DNA of 64,000 nt from Myxococcus hansupus (GTDB taxonomy: Bacteria; Myxococcota; Myxococcia; Myxococcales; Myxococcaceae). This document shows positions 35,478-44,628 of the stretch, piece by piece (the stretch's first letter is position 1; each line of letters begins with the position of its first letter). The stretch is taken from contig NZ_CP012109.1 in NCBI RefSeq assembly GCF_000280925.3, forward strand, positions 1,240,001 through 1,304,000. Reading direction: 5' to 3'. The translations under genes were made by a program, and so were the position numbers. The notes below the pieces were generated by a model that saw only the letters and a list, made by a program, of their open reading frames with translations, was not told where the DNA came from and did no database searches.

Positions 35478-36398
35478 GTGCCCGTCTTGCTCATCGCGAC
35501 CTGTCTGCTCGGGACGCTCGTTCATGCCGTGCCACCCGTGGAGGGAGACGCGGTGGCCGTGGCGTTGCTGGATGCCGGCGACTCGCCCAGGCGGGTGCTT
35601 CGGTTGGCGCACCCTCCGGGATGGGACACGGCCGCGACGCTGCGGGTGTCGCCGGAGGTGGAGACCACGCTGGGGACCGGGGCGGACCAGGAGCTGCGCA
35701 CGGAGTACGGCCCCGAGATATCGGTGCCGTTGCAGGTGGCGTGGGCGTCCGAAGCGGGGAGCGGGCGGGCGCGATATCGCGTGAGGGTGGGGCGGCCCGA
35801 GGTCCGCGCTGTCGACGAGGAGGGGGCCGAGACGGCCTGGCGTCTGGCGGAGGCGCTGGGCGCGATGAGTGGCCGCGAAGGCGTGGTCGTGCTCTCCGGC
35901 ACGGGGCAGCTCGTCCAGGGTGGGTTGGCGCTGGGCGTGGGGGCTTCGTCCGACTTGAGTGCGTGGGTGGGGGCCGCGCTGTCGTCGGAGTGGTTCACGA
36001 CGCCGCAGTTTCCGGAGTCCCCCGTCGGTCCGGGGGCGCGCTGGGCGGTGGCCCGGACGCGGGGGCCTGGCGGACTGGCCGTCGTCGCGTACGAGCTGGT
36101 GGCGTTGCACCGCCACCATGGCCGGGTCCGCTTCCAGGTTCACACCCGGCGTCCCGAAGGCGCGGCGGCGCCCGTGGCGGAGGGAGAGCTGCGCTTCGAC
36201 CTGCGTCAGCCGTTTCCCTCTCGGCTGGAGGCCGTCTTCACGTCGAGCACCGAGCTGCTCACGGAGGGCCCCCGGCGCCTGGTGGTCACCCGCCGCGCCC
36301 GGGTGAGCCTGGAGCGGGGTGGCTCCCTGGCGTCCTTTGCCAGGGAGGTGGTTGCTGCTCCTTGGGCCGGGGAAGCAGGAGAGGTTCGCGCTCGGTGA
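35478..36398 (+). CDS. Secreted hypothetical protein
   Basis: A 306-residue protein. GTG 35478 is chosen because GGAG lies 6 bases upstream and a signal peptide (PVLLIATCLLGTLVHA) follows; the longer upstream frame has no protein character. The mature part is beta-rich with Val/Arg-dense strands, such as VPLQVAWASEAGSGRARYRVRVG, LPVGPGARWAVART-like spacing (PVGPGARWAVART) and GRVRFQVHTRR. That layout loosely recalls DUF6263-type periplasmic proteins, but the match is not secure. No catalytic motif. It ends 80 bases before a GT39-type gene on the same strand and may be cotranscribed with it. Function unknown. Confidence 0.65.
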   Translation: MPVLLIATCLLGTLVHAVPPVEGDAVAVALLDAGDSPRRVLRLAHPPGWDTAATLRVSPEVETTLGTGADQELRTEYGPEISVPLQVAWASEAGSGRARYRVRVGRPEVRAVDEEGAETAWRLAEALGAMSGREGVVVLSGTGQLVQGGLALGVGASSDLSAWVGAALSSEWFTTPQFPESPVGPGARWAVARTRGPGGLAVVAYELVALHRHHGRVRFQVHTRRPEGAAAPVAEGELRFDLRQPFPSRLEAVFTSSTELLTEGPRRLVVTRRARVSLERGGSLASFAREVVAAPWAGEAGEVRAR

Positions 36399-36478
36399 AG
36401 TCAGGAACGCTCTCCGAGCAGGGGAGTCGTGGCCCTTGGCTTGGCTTTGGGCCGTGCCTGCGTATCCTGCCGCGCGTC

Positions 36479-38065
36479 ATGGCTACCGCCCCCGCACCCC
36501 ACCCTGTGTCACCCCCCATCACACCCGGCCTGTCAGCAGTGCCCGCGCCTCAGCATGAGCCGAGCACCCGGCTGCTCGTCGGGTTGCTGCTGGCGGCGAC
36601 GCTGGTGCCCCGGCTGGTGGTGTTCTTCGTCAACGAGAACCTCTTCGGCGACGCGGTGGTGCGCACGGAGCTGGCGGAGCGTTGGTTCCGGGCGCCGCAC
36701 CTCATCACCGCCTACGGCGACGGCGCGTACCAGTTCGGCCCGCTGCACCTGTACCTCGTGGGCACGGCGCTGTCGGTGTTCGACCGGGAGATCGCGGGCC
36801 GTGTGGTGAGCTTGCTGTTCGGCGTGCTGTCGGTGGTGCCGTTGTTCGCGCTGACGCGGAGGCTCTTCGGCTGGCGCGCCGGCGTGGTGGCGGGATTGAG
36901 CTTCGCCGCGTGGGGCATGCACATGCAGTTCGCCACCACGGCGTGCAGCGAGGCGGTGTCCCTCTTCTTCATGCTGGCCACCTTCGCCCTGTACGCGGAA
37001 GGGGTGGACGAGAACCGCTTCTCGCCGCTGTTCTCGGCGGCGCTGATGCTCAATCTGGCGTGCGCCCTTCGCTACGACGCGTGGATGTACATCCCGTTGC
37101 TCACGCTCGCGCTGTGCTTCAGCAGCGCCGACAAGGTGGTGGCACTCACCCGGGCCGTGGGGTTCGGTCTGGTGTGCCTGCCGTTCCCGCTGCTGTGGAT
37201 GCAGGGCAACGAGCTGCTTCACGGCAACCCGTTCTTCCCGGTGGCGGCGGTGGAGGACTTCCACCGCAACTGGGTGCAGTCGTCCGTGGGGTCGGGGTCC
37301 ACCATCGTCTGGCGGCTGAAGCAGCTCGCGTTCTGGCCGGGCATCGCCCTGCTGACGCTGTCGCCGCTGGTGGCGCTCCTGGGCATGTTGGGCATGGTGC
37401 GCGCGTGGAAGTCCCGTCCGGACACGCGCTGGCTGGTGGCCGCGGCGGTGATTCCCGCCGCCTACTTCACGTTCCGCTCGTCCGTCCTGCTGACCTTCGT
37501 GCCCCTGGGCCGTTTCACGGTGACGCAGATCGCGCTGGTGCCTGTCTTCGTGGCCCTGGGCTTCGCGTGGGTGATGGGCGCTCGCGGGAGCCCGGCGGTC
37601 CGCAAGGCGCTGGCGGGGGTGACGGCCCTGGTGGCGGTGGCCGTGCCAGTGGCGATGGGGCTCTACACCTTCCGCTCGGACGGCCCGCTCCAAGACACCA
37701 TGCGGCCGGTGAGCCCGACCTCCACGAACCCGGTCAACCTGATGCAGGTGGCGAAGTTCCTGAAGGCGGAGGTGGCGTCCAAGGGCGGCGCCGCGGCGCT
37801 CGACGTCGACCCGAACTACATGGACCTGCAGTTGGCCTTCTTCTCCGGCCTGCCCGAGGAGCGGCTGGCGCGCGTGCGCTGGGACACCTTCCGTCAGCGC
37901 CTGCGTGAGGCGCGGCCGGAGGTGCTCGTCCGCTTCGACGGCGGTTCCCTCGCGACGGACGCGGGCGTGAAGCTGGAGGGCCGCTCGCTGGTGCTGGACG
38001 GCGTCGCCTATCAGGAACTGGAGGGTTTCTCCGCCCCGCTGCACGTGTATCGCCGCCAGCCGTAG
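36479..38065 (+). CDS. GT39-type (ArnT/PMT-like) membrane glycosyltransferase
   Basis: A 528-residue integral membrane protein. It starts with a cytoplasmic Pro/Ala tail of about 30 residues, then a first membrane helix (LLVGLLLAATLVPRLVVFF). The early periplasmic loop carries acidic residues (ENLFGDAVVRTELAERW), where dolichyl- or polyprenyl-phosphate mannosyltransferases keep their catalytic Asp/Glu. FGVLSVVPLFALTRRLFGWRAG and WGMHMQFATTACSEAVSLFFM are typical of the GT39/ArnT superfamily. About ten helices are followed by a C-terminal soluble domain. Expected reaction: transfer of a sugar from a polyprenyl-phosphate donor to a lipid or protein on the periplasmic side. Donor and acceptor are unknown. 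Confidence 0.75.
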   Translation: MATAPAPHPVSPPITPGLSAVPAPQHEPSTRLLVGLLLAATLVPRLVVFFVNENLFGDAVVRTELAERWFRAPHLITAYGDGAYQFGPLHLYLVGTALSVFDREIAGRVVSLLFGVLSVVPLFALTRRLFGWRAGVVAGLSFAAWGMHMQFATTACSEAVSLFFMLATFALYAEGVDENRFSPLFSAALMLNLACALRYDAWMYIPLLTLALCFSSADKVVALTRAVGFGLVCLPFPLLWMQGNELLHGNPFFPVAAVEDFHRNWVQSSVGSGSTIVWRLKQLAFWPGIALLTLSPLVALLGMLGMVRAWKSRPDTRWLVAAAVIPAAYFTFRSSVLLTFVPLGRFTVTQIALVPVFVALGFAWVMGARGSPAVRKALAGVTALVAVAVPVAMGLYTFRSDGPLQDTMRPVSPTSTNPVNLMQVAKFLKAEVASKGGAAALDVDPNYMDLQLAFFSGLPEERLARVRWDTFRQRLREARPEVLVRFDGGSLATDAGVKLEGRSLVLDGVAYQELEGFSAPLHVYRRQP

Positions 38066-38088
38066 TCACACGCGGCTTCCGGCACGCG

Positions 38089-38112
38089 GGCCCACGGATG
38101 TTCCCGTGGGCC
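38089..38112. terminator. Bidirectional hairpin between convergent genes
   Basis: GGCCCACGG (38089-38097) and CCGTGGGCC (38104-38112) form a perfect 9-bp stem with a 6-base loop. The hairpin lies between the stop of the GT39 gene and the stop of ruvX, which converge, so it can serve both. No long T-run is present. Confidence 0.55.
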
Positions 38113-38116
38113 TCGT

Positions 38117-38572
38117 TCACGGCTCCGGGTCGTAGTCGTCCGGGTGGTAGTCGGAGTCCGCGGGCCGGCGGGCATCCAGCCACCCTTGCAGGATGAACTG
38201 CGCGGCCACCTGGTCGATGACCTCTCGCCTGCGCGCCCGGCTCACGTCGGCCTCGAGCAAGGTCCGCGTGGCGGCCACGGTGGACAGGCGTTCGTCCCAC
38301 AGCTCCACCGTCACATCGAGCGACTGGGCGAGCGTGTCCGCGAATTTCCGGGAGGCCTCCGCGCGAGGGCCCTCGCTGCCATCCATGTTGAGCGGCATGC
38401 CCAGGACGACATGACGGACTTCGTACTCGCTGGCGACCGCGGCCAGCGCGGCGAGGTCCGCCTTGAGTGAGGTCCTGCGAACCGTCGTGACGCCCTGGGC
38501 GGTGAGCCCCAGGCCATCCGAGACGGCCACTCCAATGGTTTTGGTGCCCAGGTCCAGGCCCATGGTGCGCAT
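38117..38572 (-). CDS. ruvX: Holliday junction resolvase-like protein RuvX (YqgF)
   Basis: A small RNase H-like nuclease of 151 residues. ATG 38572 is preferred to an upstream TTG because MRTMGLDLGTKTIGVAVSD places the strand with the catalytic Asp at the family's usual position. Other conserved blocks: VVLGMPLNMDGSEGPRA, ELWDERLSTVAA, and a final helix with DQVAAQFILQGWLD. The acidic residues expected of an active YqgF nuclease (Asp in DLG, Glu in WDERLST, Asp in the last helix) are present. In bacteria the family processes the 16S rRNA 5' end and may resolve recombination intermediates. Single gene, convergent with the GT39 gene. Confidence 0.95.
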   Translation of the reverse strand: MRTMGLDLGTKTIGVAVSDGLGLTAQGVTTVRRTSLKADLAALAAVASEYEVRHVVLGMPLNMDGSEGPRAEASRKFADTLAQSLDVTVELWDERLSTVAATRTLLEADVSRARRREVIDQVAAQFILQGWLDARRPADSDYHPDDYDPEP

Positions 38573-38773
38573 GCGGCGCAACTTAACCGCAATCCTTCGC
38601 CGTGGACCGCTCCGTCCGCGCCTGGGGACGCGCCCCGGTTGCTCGGAGGGCTAACCGCCGGAATTCGCTGGGCGCGCCGAGTGCCGTGCGTCGGCACCGC
38701 CGCTGCATTTCCACGGCCCGTCCGAATGACGACAGCGCGGCGTTCACTTCAACCCCGTCGCGCGAGAGGGTTC

Positions 38774-40231
38774 ATGCTCGACTTCCTCAAAGGTGCGGCC
38801 AACCTGCTGGCGGGCCCCATGGCCGGGGTGGTGGATTTCGCTGGCAATGCGCTGGGACTGCCGCCGCTCATCACCAACTCCATCAAGGTCGCCGCGGGCG
38901 CCGCGACGGGCAACGTCATGCTGGCCGCCAGCGGCGCCATGGGGGCGGCGCAGGAGCTGTCCAAGAACCCACCCGCGAAGACGGAGTACCGCGCGTCCTC
39001 CTCCAGCCATGCGAAGACGGACAACGGCTACGCGCCTTCCTCCTCCGCGTCTTCGTCGCCCATCCTGGGCCCGGGGAGCAGTCCGCTGGACCCGAAGATG
39101 CTGGACTACGCGGACGCGCTGCGGGTGCTGGAGGCGAACTTCCAGCAGTTGGACCTGGTGGATGGCAAGCAGAGCGGCGTCCTGTCGAAGAAGGATTTGA
39201 AGCGCATCGCCGCGGACGCCAGCCTGTCGCCGCAGCTCCGCGACGCGGCGGGCTTCATGGTGGAGAACACGGCCTTCTTCGAGCGGCTCGACCGCCAGGG
39301 GCCCCTGGCGCGAATCGGCATCTTCTCCCCGCTGTACAACCTCGACACCTTCACCGTGAAGGACCTGCGGCGCGAGCTGACCGTGGTGGAGTCGGAGTTC
39401 GCGAAGTACGGCCGGCCCACGCGGCCTGGCGGCGGCGGAAGTCCCTCGGTGCCTGGGCCTGGCGGTGGGCGGCCCACGCCACCACCTCCGACGACGGGGG
39501 GCACACCCGGGGGCGGCTCCACGCCCGGCGTGGACCGCGTGCCGCCCTCGACGCCGAGCGCGGTGGACCCGGACCTGCGCGAGTACCACGACGTGCTGCG
39601 CATCCTGGATGCGAACTGGGACACCTTCGATACGGCGGCGGGGGTGAAGGACAACCGCTTCACGCGCGACAGCCTGGACGCCATCCTGGCCAGTCCGGCG
39701 GCCTCGTCGACGTTGAAGCGCGCGGCGCAGTTCCTCAAGGACCATCCCGCCTACTTCGACCGGCTGGAGATGGCCGCCGGGGTTGGCACGCGGGACGGCA
39801 TCGTGGGCAGGCCGGACGTCACGGCCGCGCTCCGGCAGGTGGACGCCGAGCGCGGGGGCACCAACGGCTCGGGGGGAGTCCGCGGAACGGGCGGCACTTC
39901 CTCGAACGTGCGGAGCATCGTCGACAACCCCAACATGAGCATCGAGGACAAGATTCAAGCCATCCTGATGTCCATCTCCAGCGACACGGACGAGGAGATT
40001 CTCGACGTCATGGAGCAGATGGCCAACGTGCGCGACCAGCGGGCGACGCTGGGCACCGGCGAGTCGGACCGCAAGGCGGGCGCGAAGCTGGAGAGCAGCA
40101 TGCAGGAGCTGGAGTTGCGGCTTCAGCGACTGGTCGAGAAGCGCAAGGCGATGTTCGACCTGATGAGCAACATGTCGTCGAAGTTCCACGAGATGGCCAA
40201 GACGGCCATCTCCAACCTGCGGAGCGCCTGA
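38774..40231 (+). CDS. Type III translocator-like protein with two EF-hand-like repeats
   Basis: A 485-residue protein. ATG 38774 has GAGAGG just upstream. A hydrophobic, Gly/Ala-rich N-terminus (about 1-65, with no cleavable signal) precedes a Ser-rich linker. Two homologous repeats of about 90 residues follow (about 115-210 and 270-355). Each has an ALRVLEANFxxxD/VLRILDANWDTFDTA helix, an acidic loop, an SKKDLKRI/TRDSLDAIL helix, and FFERLD/YFDRLE. This helix-acidic loop-helix pattern resembles domains in type III secreted harpins and HrpF/NolX translocators. The C-terminus (about 395-485) is coiled coil, ending RKAMFDLMSNMSSKFHEM. A Gly/Pro-rich linker joins the repeats. The adjacent gene encodes a SycD-like chaperone. 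Membership of a secretion system is inference. Confidence 0.6.
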   Translation: MLDFLKGAANLLAGPMAGVVDFAGNALGLPPLITNSIKVAAGAATGNVMLAASGAMGAAQELSKNPPAKTEYRASSSSHAKTDNGYAPSSSASSSPILGPGSSPLDPKMLDYADALRVLEANFQQLDLVDGKQSGVLSKKDLKRIAADASLSPQLRDAAGFMVENTAFFERLDRQGPLARIGIFSPLYNLDTFTVKDLRRELTVVESEFAKYGRPTRPGGGGSPSVPGPGGGRPTPPPPTTGGTPGGGSTPGVDRVPPSTPSAVDPDLREYHDVLRILDANWDTFDTAAGVKDNRFTRDSLDAILASPAASSTLKRAAQFLKDHPAYFDRLEMAAGVGTRDGIVGRPDVTAALRQVDAERGGTNGSGGVRGTGGTSSNVRSIVDNPNMSIEDKIQAILMSISSDTDEEILDVMEQMANVRDQRATLGTGESDRKAGAKLESSMQELELRLQRLVEKRKAMFDLMSNMSSKFHEMAKTAISNLRSA

Positions 40232-40237
40232 GCCGTC

Positions 40238-40759
40238 ATGGGACGCGTCATCAAACACGAAGGAGCAGTGGCCATGCGGATGCAGCGCGGCGCGGTGCGG
40301 AACCTGAAGGCGTTCGCCCGGGGCGAGATGACCTGGGCCGAGGTGGAGGGGATGACCTTCGAGGAGGCGAAGGCCATTGCCCAGGTGGGCTGCGACCTGG
40401 CGGCGGCGGGCCGTCTGGAAGAGGCTCGCATCCTCTTCGAGGGGTTGGTGGAGGGGAACCCGAAGGACGCGGCGGCGCGCGCGGCGCTGGGCACCGTGTA
40501 CCAGAAGCTGGGCAAGCTGGAGGACGCCATCGCCGAGTACAGCGCCGCGCTGGAGCGCGAGCCCGACAACCCGGTGGCGCTGGCGAATCGCGGCGAGCTC
40601 TACCTGCGCAAGGGCGAGCGGCAGGGGTTCACCGACTTGGCGAACGCCGTGGAGGCGGACCCGCATGGCGAGACGGCGGGAGGCCGCCGGGCGCGCGCGC
40701 TGGTGAAGGCCATCACGTTGATGGCGGTGGAGAAGATGAAGGAGGGCGCTCAGCCGTAG
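40238..40759 (+). CDS. SycD/LcrH-type TPR chaperone-like protein
   Basis: A 173-residue soluble TPR protein. After about 30 basic residues comes GEMTWAEVEGMTFEEAKAIA, then two or three TPR motifs: GCDLAAAGRLEEARILFEGL, LGTVYQKLGKLEDAIAEY and LANRGELYLRKGERQGF. A short helix before three TPRs is the layout of class II type III secretion chaperones (SycD, LcrH, CesD), which hold translocators unfolded in the cytoplasm. The gene starts 6 bases after the translocator-like gene, consistent with translational coupling. A plain TPR scaffold is the alternative. No other secretion gene is within the window. Confidence 0.65.
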   Translation: MGRVIKHEGAVAMRMQRGAVRNLKAFARGEMTWAEVEGMTFEEAKAIAQVGCDLAAAGRLEEARILFEGLVEGNPKDAAARAALGTVYQKLGKLEDAIAEYSAALEREPDNPVALANRGELYLRKGERQGFTDLANAVEADPHGETAGGRRARALVKAITLMAVEKMKEGAQP

Positions 40760-40889
40760 CGGCGTGGCGGGTGGTGTGGGGCCACCCGGCTGGCGGGGAG
40801 CGGCCGGGGTGGAGGCAGTCGGCGGGTGGGCTCGGGGACGAGGCGTGGTGGAGGAAGGGGAGGGGGGAGCCCACCTGTCGACCGCTGTT

Positions 40890-42083
40890 TCACGGAGGAG
40901 GAAGCGAGGCGAGCCGCTCGCCAATGGGCGGATGGCTCATGCCCTTGAGGACGACCCACCGGGGGGGCTCGGGGTTCATCTTGTTGACGCGCGCGGCCTT
41001 CACCAGCATGCGGCGGAAGGCGTCGACGTCGCCCGTGAGCCGCAGGGCATAGCGGTCCGCCTCGCGCTCCCGCTCCCGGGAGAACGCCCCGGAGATGGGC
41101 CGTGCCGTCACCATGACGAAGAAGAAGAGCAGGGAGAGCAGGGGCAGGCTCCGGATGTCAGCGAAGCGGTGGGTCCCGAACCAGCCTCGGGACGCCGACA
41201 GCCGCAACAGCCGGTCGAGCGCGAAGAGCAGGGCCACGAGCGCCAGCGACGAGGCGATGCGCGCGGGCCACTTCGGTTCCTGCACATGGCCTGCTTCGTG
41301 GGCCACCGCGGCCAGGACTTCGTCCTCGCTCAGCTCCTTGAGGATGACGTCGTTGAGGACGATGGTCCGCGTCGGGCCCTGCCCGGCGAAGTACGCCTGG
41401 AGCCGGCGGGAGGCCACGGACGTCTCCTCCACCATGACGTCGGCGAAGGCGATGTCCGCCTGCTTCATGAGCCCCGTGATTCGTTCGCGCACGGGGCCTT
41501 CGGCGAGCGGCTTCTGGTCGAAGTAGATGCGTCCGCGGTACGGGTCCAGCGCGGAGGAGACGAGCAGCATCAGGGCCACGGGGACGCCCAACACCAGCCA
41601 CCAGTGCCGCAGTCTGCGCGCCAGCCCGAAGAGCCCGATGACGAGCGCGGCGATGGCGAAGGCCGCAATCAAACGGCCCTTGAGCAGGTCCCACGCGAAG
41701 GTGCCGGGCGTCTGCGTGGACATGCCGTGCCGGTGCTCGAGCGTGTAGCTGAACCAGACGTCCACCGGCAGGTAGACGAGCGTCACGAAGAGGTCGGTGA
41801 AGAGCGCGAAAATCACCGCCGCGCCCCAGCCGGGCTCTCCCCACAACCGGTCCATGGCGCTGAAGAAGGCGCGGCTGACGGGGGCGGTGCGGAGGAAGCC
41901 GAGCCGTCGCTCCAGGCCCGCCGCCGCCGCCGTGGCCAGTCGGTAGAAGGGCTGGACGAGCACGCCCAGGAGCAACAGGAGCAGGGCCAGCCGGACGAAG
42001 GGCTCCACCGCGGCCCGGATGTAATAGGGCTGGTGGTAGGCGTGAATCTCCGCCAGTTGCTCGGGGGTGAACAGGGGCTCCAT
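40890..42083 (-). CDS. M48 family membrane metallopeptidase (Ste24-like)
   Basis: A 397-residue integral membrane zinc protease. It has several membrane helices (one near 25-45, others near 90-115, 150-175 and 180-200). The catalytic helix has HEAGH (about residue 259) in LAAVAHEAGHVQEPKW. The third ligand is in REREREADRYALRL (about 334). The layout matches CAAX-prenyl protease/HtpX-type M48 enzymes; the N-terminal half is closest to Ste24. In bacteria such enzymes remove damaged membrane proteins or process peptides. It is on the opposite strand to the TPR gene, with about 130 bases between the stops, and stands alone. Confidence 0.9.
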   Translation of the reverse strand: MEPLFTPEQLAEIHAYHQPYYIRAAVEPFVRLALLLLLLGVLVQPFYRLATAAAAGLERRLGFLRTAPVSRAFFSAMDRLWGEPGWGAAVIFALFTDLFVTLVYLPVDVWFSYTLEHRHGMSTQTPGTFAWDLLKGRLIAAFAIAALVIGLFGLARRLRHWWLVLGVPVALMLLVSSALDPYRGRIYFDQKPLAEGPVRERITGLMKQADIAFADVMVEETSVASRRLQAYFAGQGPTRTIVLNDVILKELSEDEVLAAVAHEAGHVQEPKWPARIASSLALVALLFALDRLLRLSASRGWFGTHRFADIRSLPLLSLLFFFVMVTARPISGAFSREREREADRYALRLTGDVDAFRRMLVKAARVNKMNPEPPRWVVLKGMSHPPIGERLASLPPP

Positions 42084-42140
42084 GGGCCCCAGGCTACGCC
42101 GGGGGCCCCGGCCTGCCCAGCCTGGGGCGGAGCGTCGCGC

Positions 42141-43283
42141 TCAGGTGTGCGGTTCGCTCACGGGCGCGGACGGGGCCGAGGTCGCGGGCTCGGCCTCCGC
42201 GTCCGCGAGCAGCAGGGCCTTCACCTTGGCGAGGCTTTCTCGCGTGCGGTCCACGAACGTGCTCTGCGAGCCGATGCGCTCGGCCGTCTCCAGGGTGCGC
42301 TCGTAGATGTTGATGGACTTGGTGAGCAGCACGCGGACCTTCTTGCGCAGCTCCTGCCGGTAGATTTCGGCTTCGCTGGCGTCCAGCTCTGCGGGAGCGG
42401 GCGAGTTCACCATGTGCTCATAGAGGTTCTCGTACATCGCGCCAATCTGCGCGCCCGCGGCGGTGGCCCAGTAGCCGTTGCCCACGCGGATGGAGCGCAG
42501 ATAGTGCCCCTGCGCGGAGAGGAGCAGCTCCGCCTTGTAGTTGAGGTCCTCGGAGAGCTTGTCCACGCCCTTGGCGGGGGCCAGCTTCACGTTGTCGTAG
42601 TGGAGCCGGTACAGCTCCCCCATGAAGAAGTGGGCCTGGGCGGGGAAGTAGTCGTCCACCTCGCCCTTGTCCTCCAATGCGTCGTAGGTGGAGAGCGCCT
42701 TGCGCAGCGTCGTCTCCGCGGTCTCCGGCGCGCCGCTCTCCAATTGGCAGATGCCCTGTTGCACCTGGGCTTCCAGGCGGCGGTTGACGGGCACGTCCGC
42801 GCGCGCGGCGATGGTGCCCAGCGCCTTCGCGGCCTGCTCGAAGCGCTCCAGGTGGTAGTCCACCTCCGCGACGCGGAAGGCGGCGTCGAGCGCGTCACCC
42901 TGGCCCTTCGCCGGGTCCGCCAGCTCGGAGAAGCGGTGTCCGGCCTCCTCCCACTCCTTGAGTCGCTGGTGAGAGAGGCCCGCGTTGTAGAGCGCCGCGC
43001 GGCGGTGCTGGCTGTCCGGGAAGAAGTCCGCGAGCCGGCCGAAGTAGCGCGCCGCCTGCTGGAACTCGTTCGCCGCGAAGGCCGAGGTGCCAGCGGCGAA
43101 CAGCTCTTCGTCGTTGAGCTTGTCCAGCTCCAGGTCCGCCGTCACCGTCACCGCGTCGAACTGGATTTCCTGCCGCGGCGTCGCTGACGCGCTCGCCTCA
43201 TCCCGCGCGGCGGAGCCCGTCGTCCGGCACCCGGACACGGCGACTCCCAACGCCGCCACCCACCACCACCGGCGCACTGGCAT
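42141..43283 (-). CDS. TPR-repeat lipoprotein
   Basis: A 380-residue exported protein. ATG 43283 is chosen over a GTG 24 bases upstream because a positively charged, hydrophobic signal begins there and ends in VSGC (Cys about residue 20), with an AAGGG-type ribosome site before it. Residues about 45-330 form a string of TPR-like helical pairs (AAGTSAFAANEFQQAARYFGRL, AALYNAGLSHQRLKEWEEAG, FRVAEVDYHLERFEQAAKAL). The C-terminus is Glu/Ala/Pro-rich. Outer-membrane TPR lipoproteins often serve as scaffolds, as in assembly machines and in myxobacterial gliding complexes. No specific partner can be named from context. Confidence 0.8.
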   Translation of the reverse strand: MPVRRWWWVAALGVAVSGCRTTGSAARDEASASATPRQEIQFDAVTVTADLELDKLNDEELFAAGTSAFAANEFQQAARYFGRLADFFPDSQHRRAALYNAGLSHQRLKEWEEAGHRFSELADPAKGQGDALDAAFRVAEVDYHLERFEQAAKALGTIAARADVPVNRRLEAQVQQGICQLESGAPETAETTLRKALSTYDALEDKGEVDDYFPAQAHFFMGELYRLHYDNVKLAPAKGVDKLSEDLNYKAELLLSAQGHYLRSIRVGNGYWATAAGAQIGAMYENLYEHMVNSPAPAELDASEAEIYRQELRKKVRVLLTKSINIYERTLETAERIGSQSTFVDRTRESLAKVKALLLADAEAEPATSAPSAPVSEPHT

Positions 43284-43515
43284 GTGCTTCACCCTTCTCC
43301 CACTCAAGGCGTCATCCTCCCGCTGGACCGGCCACCTCCCAGGACAGCACCAGTCCCCGTGGAGTTCCCACCACCGTCACCGCGCCCGCCAGCTTAATGC
43401 GTGGACCCCTGCCGCGCTTCCCCGGCCGCCTGCTTCCCGTGGACGGCAGCACTGAAGAAGTGCGCCCGGTGCGCAAGGGCACCGGGCGAAACGGGAAAAC
43501 ACAGGCGTTGCGAGC

Positions 43516-44628
43516 TCAGCCGTGCGACTCGTCGCCCACCAGATAGCGTCCGGTACGCCACAGGGCGGAGATATCGTGCACATCCATCGCGAAGCGGGGC
43601 ACCTGGACGATGGGGACGCCCGGGCAGGCGGCCTGGAGCTGCGCGATGCCGGCGTGGTCCTGCTCGGCCATGACTTGCTGCTCGCGGAGCGTTTCCTCCA
43701 CCTTGGCGCGGCGGCTGGGCGTCAGCGTGGCCGCGTCCTCCCAGAGTGACGGGGTGGGCATGGGGTGCACGCGGTTGACCACCAGCGACACCACTTCCAT
43801 GCGGTGCTGCTTGAGCATCTTGTGGAAGTGGATGGCCTCGTCCATGCGCTCGGGATGGGGGCTCGTCACCAGCACGAAGCCGGTGTTCGGGTCCTCCAGG
43901 AGCTGGCGCACGCCGCGCGCGCGCTCGCGGAAACCCTCGTTGAGGGAGGAGATGGCGAGCAGGAAGTTGGAGAGCTCCTGGAGCATCTCCGTCCCGGTGA
44001 ACTTCGCCAGCCCGCGCATGACGTAACCGCCGCGGTTGAACAGCGACATCCCCAGCTTGCCCGCCTTCAACGCGGGGGTGAGGAGGAACTTCGCCGCGTC
44101 GTTGTCCAGGAAGTCCAGCACCCGGTTGGGCGCGTCCAGGAAGTCCAGCGCGTGCGCGGTGGGCGGCGTGTCCAGGACGATGAGCTCGTAGTTGCTGCTG
44201 CGGCGCAGCTCCCACAGCTTCTCCATGGAGATGTACTCCTGGCTGCCGGCCAGGGCGGTGGAGAGCGACTGGTAGAAGCGGTTGGACAGGATGCGCTCGC
44301 GCTGTTCGGGCGAGGCGACGCGGGCGATGAGCTCGTCCCACGTCTGCTTCATGTCCAGCATCATCGCGTAGAGGGGCGCGCGCGGCTGGATGCCCAGGGG
44401 CTCCAGCGCGGTGGCGGGAACGCGCGTCTCCGCGTTGCCCAGCGCGGTGAGGCCCAGCGAGTTGGCCAGCCGCTTCGCCGGGTCAATGGTGCACACCAGG
44501 CTGGAGCGCCCGTCCGCGGAGGCTCGCAGCGCCAGCGCCGCCGCCGCCGTCGTCTTGCCCACGCCGCCGGAACCCACGCAGATGAGGACGCGCTTGCCCG
44601 CGAGCGCGGGCGCGAGGGGCGTGCTCAC
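43516..44628 (-). CDS. ArsA/Get3-type ATPase, second copy
   Basis: A 370-residue P-loop ATPase of the ArsA/TRC40 family. The N-terminal deviant Walker A VGSGGVGKTT is followed by CTIDPAKRLANSLGL (switch region). LDTPPTAHALDFLDAPNRVL and LVVNRVHPM are further nucleotide-binding elements. It starts at a GTG that overlaps the stop of the other ArsA-like gene by 4 bases, so the two are cotranscribed and translationally coupled. They probably form a hetero-dimer, since ArsA/Get3 ATPases work as dimers or tandem domains. No arsenite-resistance genes are near. Targeting of membrane proteins (Get3-like) or cargo transport is more likely than arsenic export; this is inference. Confidence 0.88.
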   Translation of the reverse strand: MSTPLAPALAGKRVLICVGSGGVGKTTAAAALALRASADGRSSLVCTIDPAKRLANSLGLTALGNAETRVPATALEPLGIQPRAPLYAMMLDMKQTWDELIARVASPEQRERILSNRFYQSLSTALAGSQEYISMEKLWELRRSSNYELIVLDTPPTAHALDFLDAPNRVLDFLDNDAAKFLLTPALKAGKLGMSLFNRGGYVMRGLAKFTGTEMLQELSNFLLAISSLNEGFRERARGVRQLLEDPNTGFVLVTSPHPERMDEAIHFHKMLKQHRMEVVSLVVNRVHPMPTPSLWEDAATLTPSRRAKVEETLREQQVMAEQDHAGIAQLQAACPGVPIVQVPRFAMDVHDISALWRTGRYLVGDESHG

